64,000 nucleotides of DNA, from positions 1 through 64,000 of the forward strand of contig NZ_MUMH01000044.1 of the NCBI RefSeq assembly GCF_002155965.1, given 5' to 3'. Below are positions 8,194 through 16,301 of this stretch, in pieces. A model generated the notes under the pieces. The model had not been told where the DNA came from. It searched no databases and saw nothing but the letters and a program-made list of their open reading frames with translations. Both the position numbers and the translations under genes were made by a program. Origin of the DNA: Allokutzneria sp. NRRL B-24872. GTDB taxonomy: Bacteria; Actinomycetota; Actinomycetes; Mycobacteriales; Pseudonocardiaceae. Numbering within the stretch: the first letter of the stretch is position 1; every line of letters starts with the position of its first letter.

Positions 8194-8736
8194 ATGGCCA
8201 AGATGCTGTACTCCGCGACCATGTCACTGGACGGGTTCATCGCGGGGGCGGGCGGTGACATGTCCTGGTTGCAGGAGCACATCGGCCCCAACCCCGCCGT
8301 GCAGGAGCTGATCTCCGAGATCGGCGCGCTGCTCGTCGGCAAGCGCAGCTACAGCGGCGACGACCCGCACCGAGGCGATCCGGAGCGCGAGGGCAAGGCG
8401 TTCGGCGGCGGGTGGGACGGGCCGCAGTTCGTGCTCACCCACCACGCGCCCGCCGAGCCGGTGCCGGGAGTGAGCTTCGTCGGCGACCTGGCGAGCGCGG
8501 TCGCCGCCGCGAAGGCCGCCGCCGGGGACCGCTACGTCAACATCATCGGCGCCGACGTCGCCCGCCAGTGCCTCGAAGCGGGGGTGCTCGACGAGATCTT
8601 CGTGTTCGTGGTGCCGGTGCTGCTCGGCGACGGCGTGCGCCTGTTCGACCACCCCGGCGGCACCAACGTCAAGCTCGAACGCATCGGGCTGAGCGAGGCG
8701 GCCGGCGCGACGAACCTGCGGCTACGCGTCGTCTGA
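8194..8736 (+). CDS. Dihydrofolate reductase-family protein (RibD C-terminal-like)
   Basis: 180 residues with the RibD_C/DHFR fold: MAKMLYSATMSLDGFIAG at the N terminus (SLDGFIA is the family signature), LLVGKRSYSG, the NADPH-binding stretch YVNIIGADVARQCLEAG, and the ending VLDEIFVFVVPVLLGDGVRL. These small proteins are predicted NAD(P)H-dependent reductases; substrates are mostly unknown and they are not the essential folate enzyme. The gene follows the ECF sigma factor on the same strand and its last 15 bases overlap the end of the convergent XRE regulator gene. Confidence 0.85.
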   Translation: MAKMLYSATMSLDGFIAGAGGDMSWLQEHIGPNPAVQELISEIGALLVGKRSYSGDDPHRGDPEREGKAFGGGWDGPQFVLTHHAPAEPVPGVSFVGDLASAVAAAKAAAGDRYVNIIGADVARQCLEAGVLDEIFVFVVPVLLGDGVRLFDHPGGTNVKLERIGLSEAAGATNLRLRVV

Positions 8737-9627
8737 GTCCCAGTCCCACTGGATGCCGACGACCCCGGAAGTGCCGTCCGCGACGAGGATGTGCACGCCG
8801 TCGCGGTCGTTGAGCGGCAGGTCGCCGGTGATCCGCTTCGGGCTGTAGAGGTCGCCCCGCTCGTAGGACCGGCAGCGAGCGGGGCGGCACTCCGGGTGGA
8901 AGCGGACCTCCATCACGTACTGCTTCTCGTGGTAGCGGAAGGCGTGCGCGAACTCCGTGCTGCGCCCGGGATGGCTGCTCACGCCCCGGTACTCGAAGAC
9001 CCACGTGTCACCCGCGCGCAGCGTCTGACCGAAGAGCAGTTCGGCGACCATCACCGGCGAGCCCGGGTGCCTGCGCACGCGGCCCAGCTCGCAGTTCTCC
9101 AGCGGCACCAGGCCGACCGACTCGCTGGAGCTGTCCTCCGCGCCGAAGTAGCGGACCACGAAGCGGTCCACGCCGTCGCGGCGCGCGCGGATCGCCGTGC
9201 GGCAGAGGTAGTTGCCGAAGCGCCCGTGCTCGTCGAGCACCACGCGGTCGTAGCGGTTGAGCACGGCCAGGTGCTCGCCCTGCGTCTCGCCGAACTCCGA
9301 CAGCAGCTCGCCGAGCGGGCCGATGTGCTCGCTCAGCCGCTGCGGGGTGGAGCGCGCGAGCAGGGTCACCAGCGACAGCCTCGGCAGGTGCAGCACCTCC
9401 TCCAGCGCGCGGACCACGTGCTCGGAGTCGGCGCGGCCGGGGCGGCTGTGCCCGTGCTGCCAGTTGCTGAGGCTGGAGAGCCCGATCGACACGCCGTGCC
9501 TGCGCAGGTGCGCGCGCAGGCGCTCCAGGGTCAGCCCGCGCTCCTTGATGGCCAGCCGCAGCGCCGCGTGGAAGGGGCCGGTGCGCAGCAGGGCGCCGAG
9601 CTCGCGAGAACGCCCGGTCTGGGTCAC
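8722..9627 (-). CDS. XRE-family regulator with large C-terminal domain
   Basis: 301 residues. The N-terminal part (about 18-65: LRLAIKERGLTLERLRAHL, SIGLSSLSNWQHGHSRPGR) is a helix-turn-helix of the XRE/Cro type. The remaining 230 residues carry no motif I know, but include a beta-rich region (VLDEHGRFGNYLCRTAIRA, HEKQYVMEVRFHPECRPARC) resembling the C-terminal halves of actinobacterial XRE proteins that lie near secondary-metabolite or differentiation genes. Stands alone, facing the RibD-like gene with a 15-base overlap of coding ends. ATG start; role as a DNA-binding regulator is certain only for the N-terminus. Confidence 0.75.
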   Translation of the reverse strand: MTQTGRSRELGALLRTGPFHAALRLAIKERGLTLERLRAHLRRHGVSIGLSSLSNWQHGHSRPGRADSEHVVRALEEVLHLPRLSLVTLLARSTPQRLSEHIGPLGELLSEFGETQGEHLAVLNRYDRVVLDEHGRFGNYLCRTAIRARRDGVDRFVVRYFGAEDSSSESVGLVPLENCELGRVRRHPGSPVMVAELLFGQTLRAGDTWVFEYRGVSSHPGRSTEFAHAFRYHEKQYVMEVRFHPECRPARCRSYERGDLYSPKRITGDLPLNDRDGVHILVADGTSGVVGIQWDWDSDDA

Positions 9628-9655
9628 GCCCGGGAGTCTAAGCCGATCAGCGGCC

Positions 9656-10021
9656 TCAGACGCCGGTCTGTTGCGGAGGCGTGTTCTCCGGGTCGAAGCC
9701 CACGCGTGGGGGCCAGCGCCGCAGCTCCTGCTCGGAGGGATCGCGCATCTCCGAGTACACCTCGCGGCCGTCCTCGACCACCTCGCCGAGCAGGTCGAGC
9801 GTCTGGACGTCGATCAGCTTCCAGTCGACTCGGCGGCCGTCCGCGTTGAGGTAGCCGTGCTCGTCGCGCCGCGCGATCTGCAACGCCCTGGCGTGGGCGT
9901 CTGCCCACACGTCCTCGCCGCTGTCGGGCACCGCGAAGACCCACACGGAGCGGCTGATCGTGCTGAGGCCGTCGCACTCGACCGTCGAGGCGTAGCGGGC
10001 GGAGGCGCTGAACCAGGGCAT
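9656..10021 (-). CDS. Small hypothetical protein, DUF4288-like
   Basis: 121 residues, soluble, starting MPWFSASARYASTVECDG and including the segment WVFAVPDSGEDVWADAHARA and IDVQTLDLLGEVVEDGREVY. The order (aromatic start, small beta strands, then a strand around DVQTLDLLGEVVEDG) resembles DUF4288, a family of unknown role. Downstream end of a possible three-gene set with the next two minus-strand genes (gap 48 bases). The ATG start has GGAG very close upstream. Confidence 0.6.
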   Translation of the reverse strand: MPWFSASARYASTVECDGLSTISRSVWVFAVPDSGEDVWADAHARALQIARRDEHGYLNADGRRVDWKLIDVQTLDLLGEVVEDGREVYSEMRDPSEQELRRWPPRVGFDPENTPPQQTGV

Positions 10022-10069
10022 GGCTCCAGCATGCCGAGCTCGCCGACGCCCGCGCCAGGCGGATGGCCG

Positions 10070-10780
10070 TTACGCGCGGGTCGCCTCTTCCAGGCCAAGG
10101 CGCACGGCCTCGCGCAGTTCCTCCGGCGAGAGTTCGGCCAGCTCGGGGTTCTCCGCGATGACCTCCGCGAGCGCGGCGCCGAGCTGGGCGGTCAGCTCCT
10201 CGGTCTCCTCGGCGGTCAGCTCTGCCTCGAGCTCGGCGTCCAGGTCCTGCCACGCGCCGTCGCGGTAGACGAGGTACTTCTCGCCGTTCCAGTACGGGAT
10301 GTCGAGCCGCGCGGCCTTGTCTGAGTCGGCCGTCCACCCCTGAGCCTTGAGTTCAGCGTCCGCTTCGGCGGTTGTGTCGGCGGCCGTGTCGGTGCCGTAC
10401 TCCTGCCACGCGCCCGCCTGGAAGACCATGGACTGCTGCTCGTTCCAGTGCCGGTCCCCGTCCTGCGGCTGGTAGAGGTGCATGAACACGTCATGCAGGT
10501 CCGCGTCGTGCTGCGCCAGCAGCGACCGGAACAACGCCTCGCGCCCGTTGTCGTCGATGAGCTGGCGGCGGTAGTCCTCGGGCATCGACGTGTCGAGCCA
10601 GTCGAAGAGCTTCGCGCGCTGCGCCGGGCCGGGTCCCTCGCCGATCCCGCTCATCCGCTCCGACAACGATGCGCGAGCGTCGTCCCACGACACGTCTTCC
10701 GACCACGTCCGCGCAAGCTCCGCGAACGTCGCCACCCACTTCTCGTGCAGATCGCGCCGAGCCTCAGTCGCCTGATACAC
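10070..10780 (-). CDS. Hypothetical acidic protein with duplicated aromatic motif
   Basis: 236 residues, acidic, no signal peptide or membrane helix. A motif occurs twice: RHWNEQQSMVFQAGAWQEYG (about 110-129) and PYWNGEKYLVYRDGAWQDLD (about 162-181), sharing W-N-x(5)-V-[FY]-x(2)-GAWQ-[DE]. The spacing suggests two small beta repeats. The C-terminal 50 residues are Glu/Ala-rich helix (ELTAEETEELTAQLGAALAE). I do not recognise the family. GTG start at 10778-10780 with GGGGGAG five bases before it. Lies 59 bases after the coiled-coil membrane protein gene on the same strand, so probably co-transcribed with it. Confidence 0.65.
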   Translation of the reverse strand: MYQATEARRDLHEKWVATFAELARTWSEDVSWDDARASLSERMSGIGEGPGPAQRAKLFDWLDTSMPEDYRRQLIDDNGREALFRSLLAQHDADLHDVFMHLYQPQDGDRHWNEQQSMVFQAGAWQEYGTDTAADTTAEADAELKAQGWTADSDKAARLDIPYWNGEKYLVYRDGAWQDLDAELEAELTAEETEELTAQLGAALAEVIAENPELAELSPEELREAVRLGLEEATRA

Positions 10781-10839
10781 GTTCTCCCCCTCTCACTACT
10801 TGCGCAGGTCCGACTCGTCTTTTTCGTCTGGATCGAATG

Positions 10840-11454
10840 TCACGTACTCCCCTGTGCGGCCTCGTTGTCATCACGCACAGCGACGGAAGCGGCATTCCAT
10901 GACTTCATGACTTCCGACTCCGCTGTCCGATCGGCGTTCTTCATCTGCTCTTCAACCTTCCGCATCGCCTCCTGCAGGCGACGTTCCCTCCTCTCACCCC
11001 TTTCTTTGAGCCACTCATCGTCACGAGGGTCCACCAGACCGGCCACGTGCGCAGCGCGTGCTTCGCGGAGATCCCTCGTGTTTCGCTCTCGCTCGCGTTG
11101 AAGGTCCCGATGAAGCTCGCGAAGCTTCTCGTCGGTGGCGTTCGCCACCGTTTCGGCGACATGCTCCAAGAATTCTTTCAGCGCTTTTTCGGCAACCCTT
11201 TCCGTCGTTTCACCGAGATTCGACTTGCCCTTGGCCGGGTTGCCCTCGCGCGTGAAGCCGGGACGCTGCGGCACACTGCGGCTCGCCCTGACAACGTGGT
11301 CCGCAAACCCCGGGCGCCGCACCGCACGAGACGAGCCTCGCGCTAGCAAGGGCGCGAGCGCCGTCGCGATCACAACACCAGCAGTAATCACGTTCTGCGT
11401 GGTTGCGTCCTCAAATCCGCGCTGTGCGGGGGGCGTCATCGTCGTCGTCATCAC
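10840..11454 (-). CDS. Hypothetical protein, one membrane helix and long coiled coil
   Basis: 204 residues: a short N terminus, one likely membrane helix (about 20-40, NVITAGVVIATALAPLLA), then a strongly charged helical region (about 80-195) rich in Glu, Arg and Lys (AEKALKEFLEHVAETVANAT, LHRDLQRERERNTRDLREAR) that should form a coiled coil. Codon third positions are noticeably less GC-rich than in neighbouring genes (many cgt, gaa, aag, acg), hinting at recent acquisition or a lightly expressed gene. No family recognised. The start (GTG 11454 versus ATG 11451 or 11439) is uncertain because no good ribosome binding site is visible. Confidence 0.55.
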   Translation of the reverse strand: MMTTTMTPPAQRGFEDATTQNVITAGVVIATALAPLLARGSSRAVRRPGFADHVVRASRSVPQRPGFTREGNPAKGKSNLGETTERVAEKALKEFLEHVAETVANATDEKLRELHRDLQRERERNTRDLREARAAHVAGLVDPRDDEWLKERGERRERRLQEAMRKVEEQMKNADRTAESEVMKSWNAASVAVRDDNEAAQGST

Positions 11455-11542
11455 GCGGAGAAGTCATGAGCGCACGCTAACCACGGCCGGATCGGCGCAC
11501 CTGCCCGAAAAGGCAGAGCCGGGTGCAGTCCTCAGTGGACGG

Positions 11543-12664
11543 TCAGCGAACCCAACCGGCGAGGTACTGCGCCCAGTCCTCCGGGGTGGCGGCGAAGTCG
11601 ACGTAGACGGCCGCGCCGACGCGGCGACCCGGAACCACGCCGAGGCGAATGCCCTTCACCGCGGCGGCGACGGTCTCGGCGGCGGTGTGCATCGGGCCGT
11701 CGTGGTAGGCGGGGACGCCGACGAGCAGATCGACCTCGGGCGGCACGACCTGGAGCGCGATGCGGGTCTGCGCGCGGAGGTAACCGGCGTAGGCGGCTTC
11801 GACGGGAATGCCGGAGTCGTAGGACATGACGGCGATCTGGTCGACGCGCCCGGCGACCTCGCCGATGTAGGTGGCGGACCACCAGTGCGGTTTTCCGCGC
11901 AGCGTCTGACCGACGAAGTTCGTTCCGCGCACGGGCTCGATCTGGTTGGCGGAAACCGAAAGCACTCTCGCCCGCGACTTCGTCATCTCCCGCGCCGAAG
12001 AAAGGGTTTCGAGGAGGTCGCGATCCCCCTCGGGAACGGGCTCGAAGTTGTAGTGCACGCCGCCGAAGCCGTCGTCGAGCACCTGGCGCCCGCTCTCCAC
12101 GATCCGCGCTCGGGTCGCGGGGTCGGCGAGCTTCATGCGGCCCTCGTCGACGACGTTGCCGAGCCACGCCTGCACGCGGACTCCGGGCAGTACGCGGTGC
12201 AGCTGCCCGAGGAGATCGCGCGCGGTCGGGCGGAGCGCGGGGTCGAGCGAGCCGTCGTCGCGGAGCGGCCCGGAGTGCACGAAGAGATCGCGGAACCGCG
12301 CCTCGCGGACGCGGGCCACCAGGGCGTCCACATCGGAGCGCGAACGCCGACCGTCGACCCAGGCGTGGCCCATCCACAACGCGTCCGTCCCGCTCGCGCG
12401 CGAAGCCGAAGCCAGGTTCTGCGCGACCAGCCAGCTCCCGCCGCCGGTCACCACGAGCGCCGGCGCGAGGACCACCGCCGCCACGACGACCGCGCGGTGC
12501 ACGCGGAGCCGCACCACGGCGGCCACCCAGAGCGCCGCCACGGCGACCAGGAGCACCACCCAGAGCACGCTGTCGAAGCCGAGAAGCACGCGCGTTTCGA
12601 GCACGATCGCGGTCAGCAGCACCGCCGCGAGGGCGAACGAGGTGATCCACAGGGCCTTGGACAC
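11543..12664 (-). CDS. Membrane-anchored GH18-like glycoside hydrolase homologue
   Basis: 373 residues. The first about 90 residues hold three hydrophobic helices (ALWITSFALAAVLLTAIVL, VLWVVLLVAVAALWVAAVV, AVVVAAVVLAPALVVTGGG), followed by an extracytoplasmic domain that reads as a TIM barrel: DALWMGHAWVDG, VQAWLGNVVDEG, DGFGGVHYNFEPVPEGD at about 215-231 and IAVMSYDSGIPVE. The DG-x-x-G-x-H-x-N-F-E stretch corresponds to the DG-x-D-x-D-x-E catalytic strand of GH18 chitinases with the acidic residues partly replaced but the final Glu kept. Activity is therefore uncertain; it may bind or cut a glycan at the cell surface. GTG start at 12662-12664 leads directly into the first helix. Confidence 0.65.
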   Translation of the reverse strand: MSKALWITSFALAAVLLTAIVLETRVLLGFDSVLWVVLLVAVAALWVAAVVRLRVHRAVVVAAVVLAPALVVTGGGSWLVAQNLASASRASGTDALWMGHAWVDGRRSRSDVDALVARVREARFRDLFVHSGPLRDDGSLDPALRPTARDLLGQLHRVLPGVRVQAWLGNVVDEGRMKLADPATRARIVESGRQVLDDGFGGVHYNFEPVPEGDRDLLETLSSAREMTKSRARVLSVSANQIEPVRGTNFVGQTLRGKPHWWSATYIGEVAGRVDQIAVMSYDSGIPVEAAYAGYLRAQTRIALQVVPPEVDLLVGVPAYHDGPMHTAAETVAAAVKGIRLGVVPGRRVGAAVYVDFAATPEDWAQYLAGWVR

Positions 12665-12992
12665 GCACGCGAACCTACCCGTGACCGGCGATCGCGAAGG
12701 ATCTCCGTGAATTCCCTTCACTGGATACCGCCAGATGGAGCAGTGCGTCGACAACCAGTGATCATCGACCACCCCGGCAAAACCACATCCGTGGACCTTC
12801 CCGAACACCGCGGAGTGAATATCCATGCATTTCCCTGCCTCATTCGACGGTAAATATCGAGTCAATAACTGCCCTTGTGCACGCCTATTTCCCGCCCGCA
12901 CGCTGTCCGGCGGGCGGTTCGATCTAGCAGGCAGGTCGGGGTAGACGGCGGATCGCTCATTCGCGGAAATGCATTCCCAGAATGGAGCCGTC
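12665..12992. other. Gene-free divergent intergenic region
   Basis: 328 bases without a credible gene between two divergent genes. It is clearly lower in GC than the surroundings (for example ggtaaatatcgagtcaataa at about 12849-12868), as expected for promoters reading both ways, and contains one 7-base hairpin CCGCCCG/CGGGCGG (12892-12898 with 12911-12917). No operator can be assigned. Confidence 0.6.
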
Positions 12993-15182
12993 ATGCGTCG
13001 CCGACAGCACCGAACACCGAAGGCACTTCTCGCCGTCGTCACCGCGTCGGTGGTGACCGCCGCGCTCGGGGCGGTGCCCGCGCACGCCGCCGACCCGCCG
13101 ACCGTCTCCGACCCGGGTATCGGCAAGATCGGGGTGTTCGAGACCTCGGGAACGAAGAACGTCGCGAAGAACAGCCAGAACTGCCTGGAGACCTTCACCA
13201 CCGCGGCCAACGGCGACATCTGGCAGATCGGTCAGACCGCTCCGGGCGCGCGCTGGGGCACGTGGACGAACCTGACCGGCGCCGCGGCGGGCAACCCGGT
13301 GGTCGTCAAGAACGCCGACAAGCGACTGGAGATCCTCGTCAGGGGGACCGACGGCGCGGTGCGCTACACCAGCCAGGGCACCACCGGGGTGACCTGCGGC
13401 ACCAAGTGGGAGACCGGCGGCTGGAAGTCGCTCGGCACCAAGATCACCGGCGATCCCGCCGTGGCGCTCAACCCCGACGGCCGGGTGCAGCTGGTGGCGC
13501 GCGCCACCGACGGCACGCTGGTCAGCCGCTGGCAGAAGACCCCTGGCAGCGCCTTCACCGAGCAGTGGGACAGCGCGGTGGGCCAGCTCGGCACGCCGAC
13601 CGGCACCACCATCGCGATGGAACCGGTGGTGGAGGCGAACCTCCAGGGCAAGCTCCAGATCTTCGCGGTCGGCGCGGACAAGAAGCTCTGGAGCCGGACC
13701 CAGAAGACGGTCAACGGCGTCAACGACTGGACCGCGTGGGTCGACCTCGGCGGGGAGTTCGCCGGTGTGCCCGCGGTGGGCCGCAACCACGACGGCCGGT
13801 TGCAGATCTTCGGGCGCCGCGCCAACGGGCAGATCTGGTACAGCGCGCAGATCAAGGCCGACGGGACGACGTGGGGCGCGTGGACCTCGATGGGCGGGGT
13901 GCTCAAGAACGACCCGGTGGTGATCTCCAACTCCGACGGCCGCCTGGAGATCTTCGCGAAGGCCGTTTCGGACGGCATGATCGTGCACCGCATCCAGGGC
14001 CAGCCCGGCAGCGTGGACACCTGGCGGGAGTTCGAGCGCCTCGGTGATCCCGGCACCGACAACCAGCTGATCGCCGCGCGCAACATGGACGGCCGCGTCG
14101 CGCTGATCACCAGGCAGGCCGACGCGCGGATGTCCACCAGGACGCAGAACGCGCCGAGCGCACCGCCCGGCAACGACTGGAGCGAGTGGACCAGCCTGTC
14201 CTCCGGGCCGTCGCCGTGCTCGGGGACGGGCGGGATGAACTGCCTGAGCATCCTCAACGTCGCGTCCAACCTGACGATCGGGCCGCTCGACGAAGCGCAG
14301 ACGGACACCTACTACAACCTCTACCCGCCCAATCCGGCCAAGGAGAGCCAGAACTGGAAGCTGGAGTCGCGCGGCGGCGGCGCCTTCCTCTTCGTCAACC
14401 GGGCGGCCAACCGCTGCATGGACGTCTGGGGCTGGACCATGCGGATCTACCAGGAGACGTGCAGCGAGGGCACGAACCAGAACTGGTACCTGGAGCCGGT
14501 CAAGCTGGGCAGCACGTACCTGATCAGGCGCACCTCCAACGGCAGCTGCCTCGCCAAGATCGACAAGGTGGCCGCCGTCGAGGTCGGCACGTGCAACGCC
14601 AGCGACACCAAGCAGCACTGGCGGCTCGGCAAGAACAACGGTGACGCGCCGGGCACCGGCAACCTCGCCATCGACCACGGCCTCGCCAGGTGCGCCAGCG
14701 ACAGCGGCTCGTGCGACTTCACCTTGGACGGCAAGGTCAACAACGCCTACGTGGACACGGTGCAGTGCCTGCCGACCACGCTGTCGCGCAACCTCGCCAA
14801 GATCAACCAGACCGCGGTGCTCAACTACACCGAGATGACCGGGTGGCAGAACACCGTCGGCGGCTCGATCACCGGTTCGGTCGAGTTCGGACCCGAAGTC
14901 GCCAAGATCACCGCCGCGATCACCGCCAGCTACTCGCACACCTGGGTGGAGGAGCGCGCGGTGAGCGTCGGCGCCTACCTGGTGCTCAAACCGAACCAGT
15001 ACGGCTGGCTGGAGAAGGGCTACCTCACCAAGAAGGTCAGCGGCACCTGGTCCTTCGACGGGGCGCACGCCGACTGGACCGTTCCCGGGCAGAGCGTCAT
15101 GCGCGCGAAGGAGGGCACCGACCAGCAGTACAGCGCGGTCACGGTCTTCCGGACGAGCATGACCCCGCCCACGACCTGCTGA
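12993..15182 (+). CDS. Secreted multi-domain lectin with putative aerolysin-like pore-forming domain
   Basis: 729 residues. A signal peptide ends near residue 32 (VPAHA-ADPP). Residues about 40-405 contain repeated blades with the pattern DGRLxIF...W...GG/GT-WG-W (DGRLQIFGRRANGQIWYSAQ, SDGRLEIF, ADKRLEILVRG), matching the PLL/tachylectin-like beta-propeller lectin type. Residues about 455-547 look like a ricin-type beta-trefoil (NRCMDVWGW, NQNWYLEP, QHWRL). The last 170 residues have a long Ser/Thr-alternating amphipathic section (TVGGSITGSVEFGPEVAKIT, AAITASYSHTWVEERAVS) as in the insertion loop of aerolysin/ETX-MTX toxins. Export and carbohydrate binding are well supported; pore formation is inference. 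ATG 12993 has GGAG five bases before; an ATG 24 bases upstream is possible. Confidence 0.7.
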   Translation: MRRRQHRTPKALLAVVTASVVTAALGAVPAHAADPPTVSDPGIGKIGVFETSGTKNVAKNSQNCLETFTTAANGDIWQIGQTAPGARWGTWTNLTGAAAGNPVVVKNADKRLEILVRGTDGAVRYTSQGTTGVTCGTKWETGGWKSLGTKITGDPAVALNPDGRVQLVARATDGTLVSRWQKTPGSAFTEQWDSAVGQLGTPTGTTIAMEPVVEANLQGKLQIFAVGADKKLWSRTQKTVNGVNDWTAWVDLGGEFAGVPAVGRNHDGRLQIFGRRANGQIWYSAQIKADGTTWGAWTSMGGVLKNDPVVISNSDGRLEIFAKAVSDGMIVHRIQGQPGSVDTWREFERLGDPGTDNQLIAARNMDGRVALITRQADARMSTRTQNAPSAPPGNDWSEWTSLSSGPSPCSGTGGMNCLSILNVASNLTIGPLDEAQTDTYYNLYPPNPAKESQNWKLESRGGGAFLFVNRAANRCMDVWGWTMRIYQETCSEGTNQNWYLEPVKLGSTYLIRRTSNGSCLAKIDKVAAVEVGTCNASDTKQHWRLGKNNGDAPGTGNLAIDHGLARCASDSGSCDFTLDGKVNNAYVDTVQCLPTTLSRNLAKINQTAVLNYTEMTGWQNTVGGSITGSVEFGPEVAKITAAITASYSHTWVEERAVSVGAYLVLKPNQYGWLEKGYLTKKVSGTWSFDGAHADWTVPGQSVMRAKEGTDQQYSAVTVFRTSMTPPTTC

Positions 15183-15190
15183 GCTGAACC

Positions 15191-15240
15191 CCGGCGCGGA
15201 CCGGCGCCCACCGCAGTGCGCGGGTGCCGGTCTACGCCGG
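15191..15240 (+). terminator. Large imperfect hairpin after the lectin/toxin gene
   Basis: Starting eight bases after the stop, CCGGCG-CGGACCGGC... pairs with ...GCCGGTC-TA-CGCCGG across a short loop, giving a long GC stem with small mismatches. Position right after the gene suggests a terminator. Confidence 0.55.
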
Positions 15241-15303
15241 GTGGAGCAGTGCCGACAAGATCGTTCATCTTGACTCCCGTGTGCGGGCCGGGGGCTGTCA
15301 CCG

Positions 15304-16254
15304 TTGTGCGTTGTGACGGTGCGCGATGAGGTGCGGCAGGCGGTTTCCCCCGGCGTCGGCGTGGTCCCGGTCGTGGCCGCGGTGGCGGCCGGAGTCGGGT
15401 TGGCGCTTCAGGCTCGGCTGAACGGAGACCTCGGCGCGCTGGCCGGGGACGGGATCACCGGGACGCTGGCGTCCACCGCCGTCGGTCTACTGCTGCTGCT
15501 CGCGGTGGTTCCCCTGGTCCCGTCCGGGCGGCGCGGGCTCGGCCGAATCCGCACCGCGTTGCGCGACAAGGGATTGCGCTGGTGGCAGCTCTCGGGCGGA
15601 CTGTGCGGCGCGCTGTTCGTGGCAGGTCAGGGAATCAGCGCCGCGCCGCTCGGCGTTGCCGTGTTCACCGTCGCCGCGGTGGGCGGCACGGCGGTCGGCG
15701 GGCTGCTCGTCGACAGATTTTGGCCTGGCCCAAGCGGATCACGGCCGATCACAGTGGCGCGCGCGGTGGGTGCCATGGCGTGCGTCGGAGCCGTCGCGAT
15801 CGCCGGAGGTGGCGCGTGGACGGGCGACGCGACGGTCGTGTTGGTGGTGTTGCCCGTGGTGGCAGGTGTCGCGATCGCGGTGCAGTCCTCGCTGAACGGC
15901 CACGTCGGCGCGGTCGCGGGTTCGCCGTGGCCCGCGACCCTGCTCAACTTCGTCGTCGCGACGGCCGCGCTCGGGCTCGCGCTGGTGCTCCGCGTGGCGC
16001 TCACCGGGAGCTCGGTCGGACAGCTCCCGGGTGAGCCGTTGCTCTACCTGGCCGGGGTGATCGGCGTCGGCGTGATCGCGGTGGCGACGCTCGTGGTGCG
16101 GCGCATCGGAGTGCTGCTCTTCGGGTTGGCCGGCGTGGCGGGTCAGCTCCTGGGCGCGCTGGTGCTCGACATGATCACCACCGGTCCCCCGTCGGCCGCC
16201 ACGCTCACCGGCGTGGTGATCACCTTCGTCGCACTGGTCCTGGCAGCCCGCTGA
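15304..16254 (+). CDS. DMT-superfamily transporter (DUF606/YdcZ-like)
   Basis: 316 residues with ten hydrophobic helices arranged as two homologous halves. Each half opens with a helix containing a sequence like GLALQARLNGDLGALAG (about 30-46) and AIAVQSSLNGHVGAVAGSPW (about 194-213), the duplicated (Q-x-x-x-N-G) signature of the DUF606 branch of the drug/metabolite transporter superfamily. Substrate unknown; some members export nucleoside or amino-acid derivatives. Start could be GTG 15304 or the GTG at 15313; the first is taken because GGGGG lies upstream. Stands alone between a terminator and the DinB gene. Confidence 0.8.
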   Translation: MCVVTVRDEVRQAVSPGVGVVPVVAAVAAGVGLALQARLNGDLGALAGDGITGTLASTAVGLLLLLAVVPLVPSGRRGLGRIRTALRDKGLRWWQLSGGLCGALFVAGQGISAAPLGVAVFTVAAVGGTAVGGLLVDRFWPGPSGSRPITVARAVGAMACVGAVAIAGGGAWTGDATVVLVVLPVVAGVAIAVQSSLNGHVGAVAGSPWPATLLNFVVATAALGLALVLRVALTGSSVGQLPGEPLLYLAGVIGVGVIAVATLVVRRIGVLLFGLAGVAGQLLGALVLDMITTGPPSAATLTGVVITFVALVLAAR

Positions 16255-16301
16255 GCGGTCGCGGTCGCGGATCGTCCGGGACCGGCTCTACGGTGCTGGG
16301 C

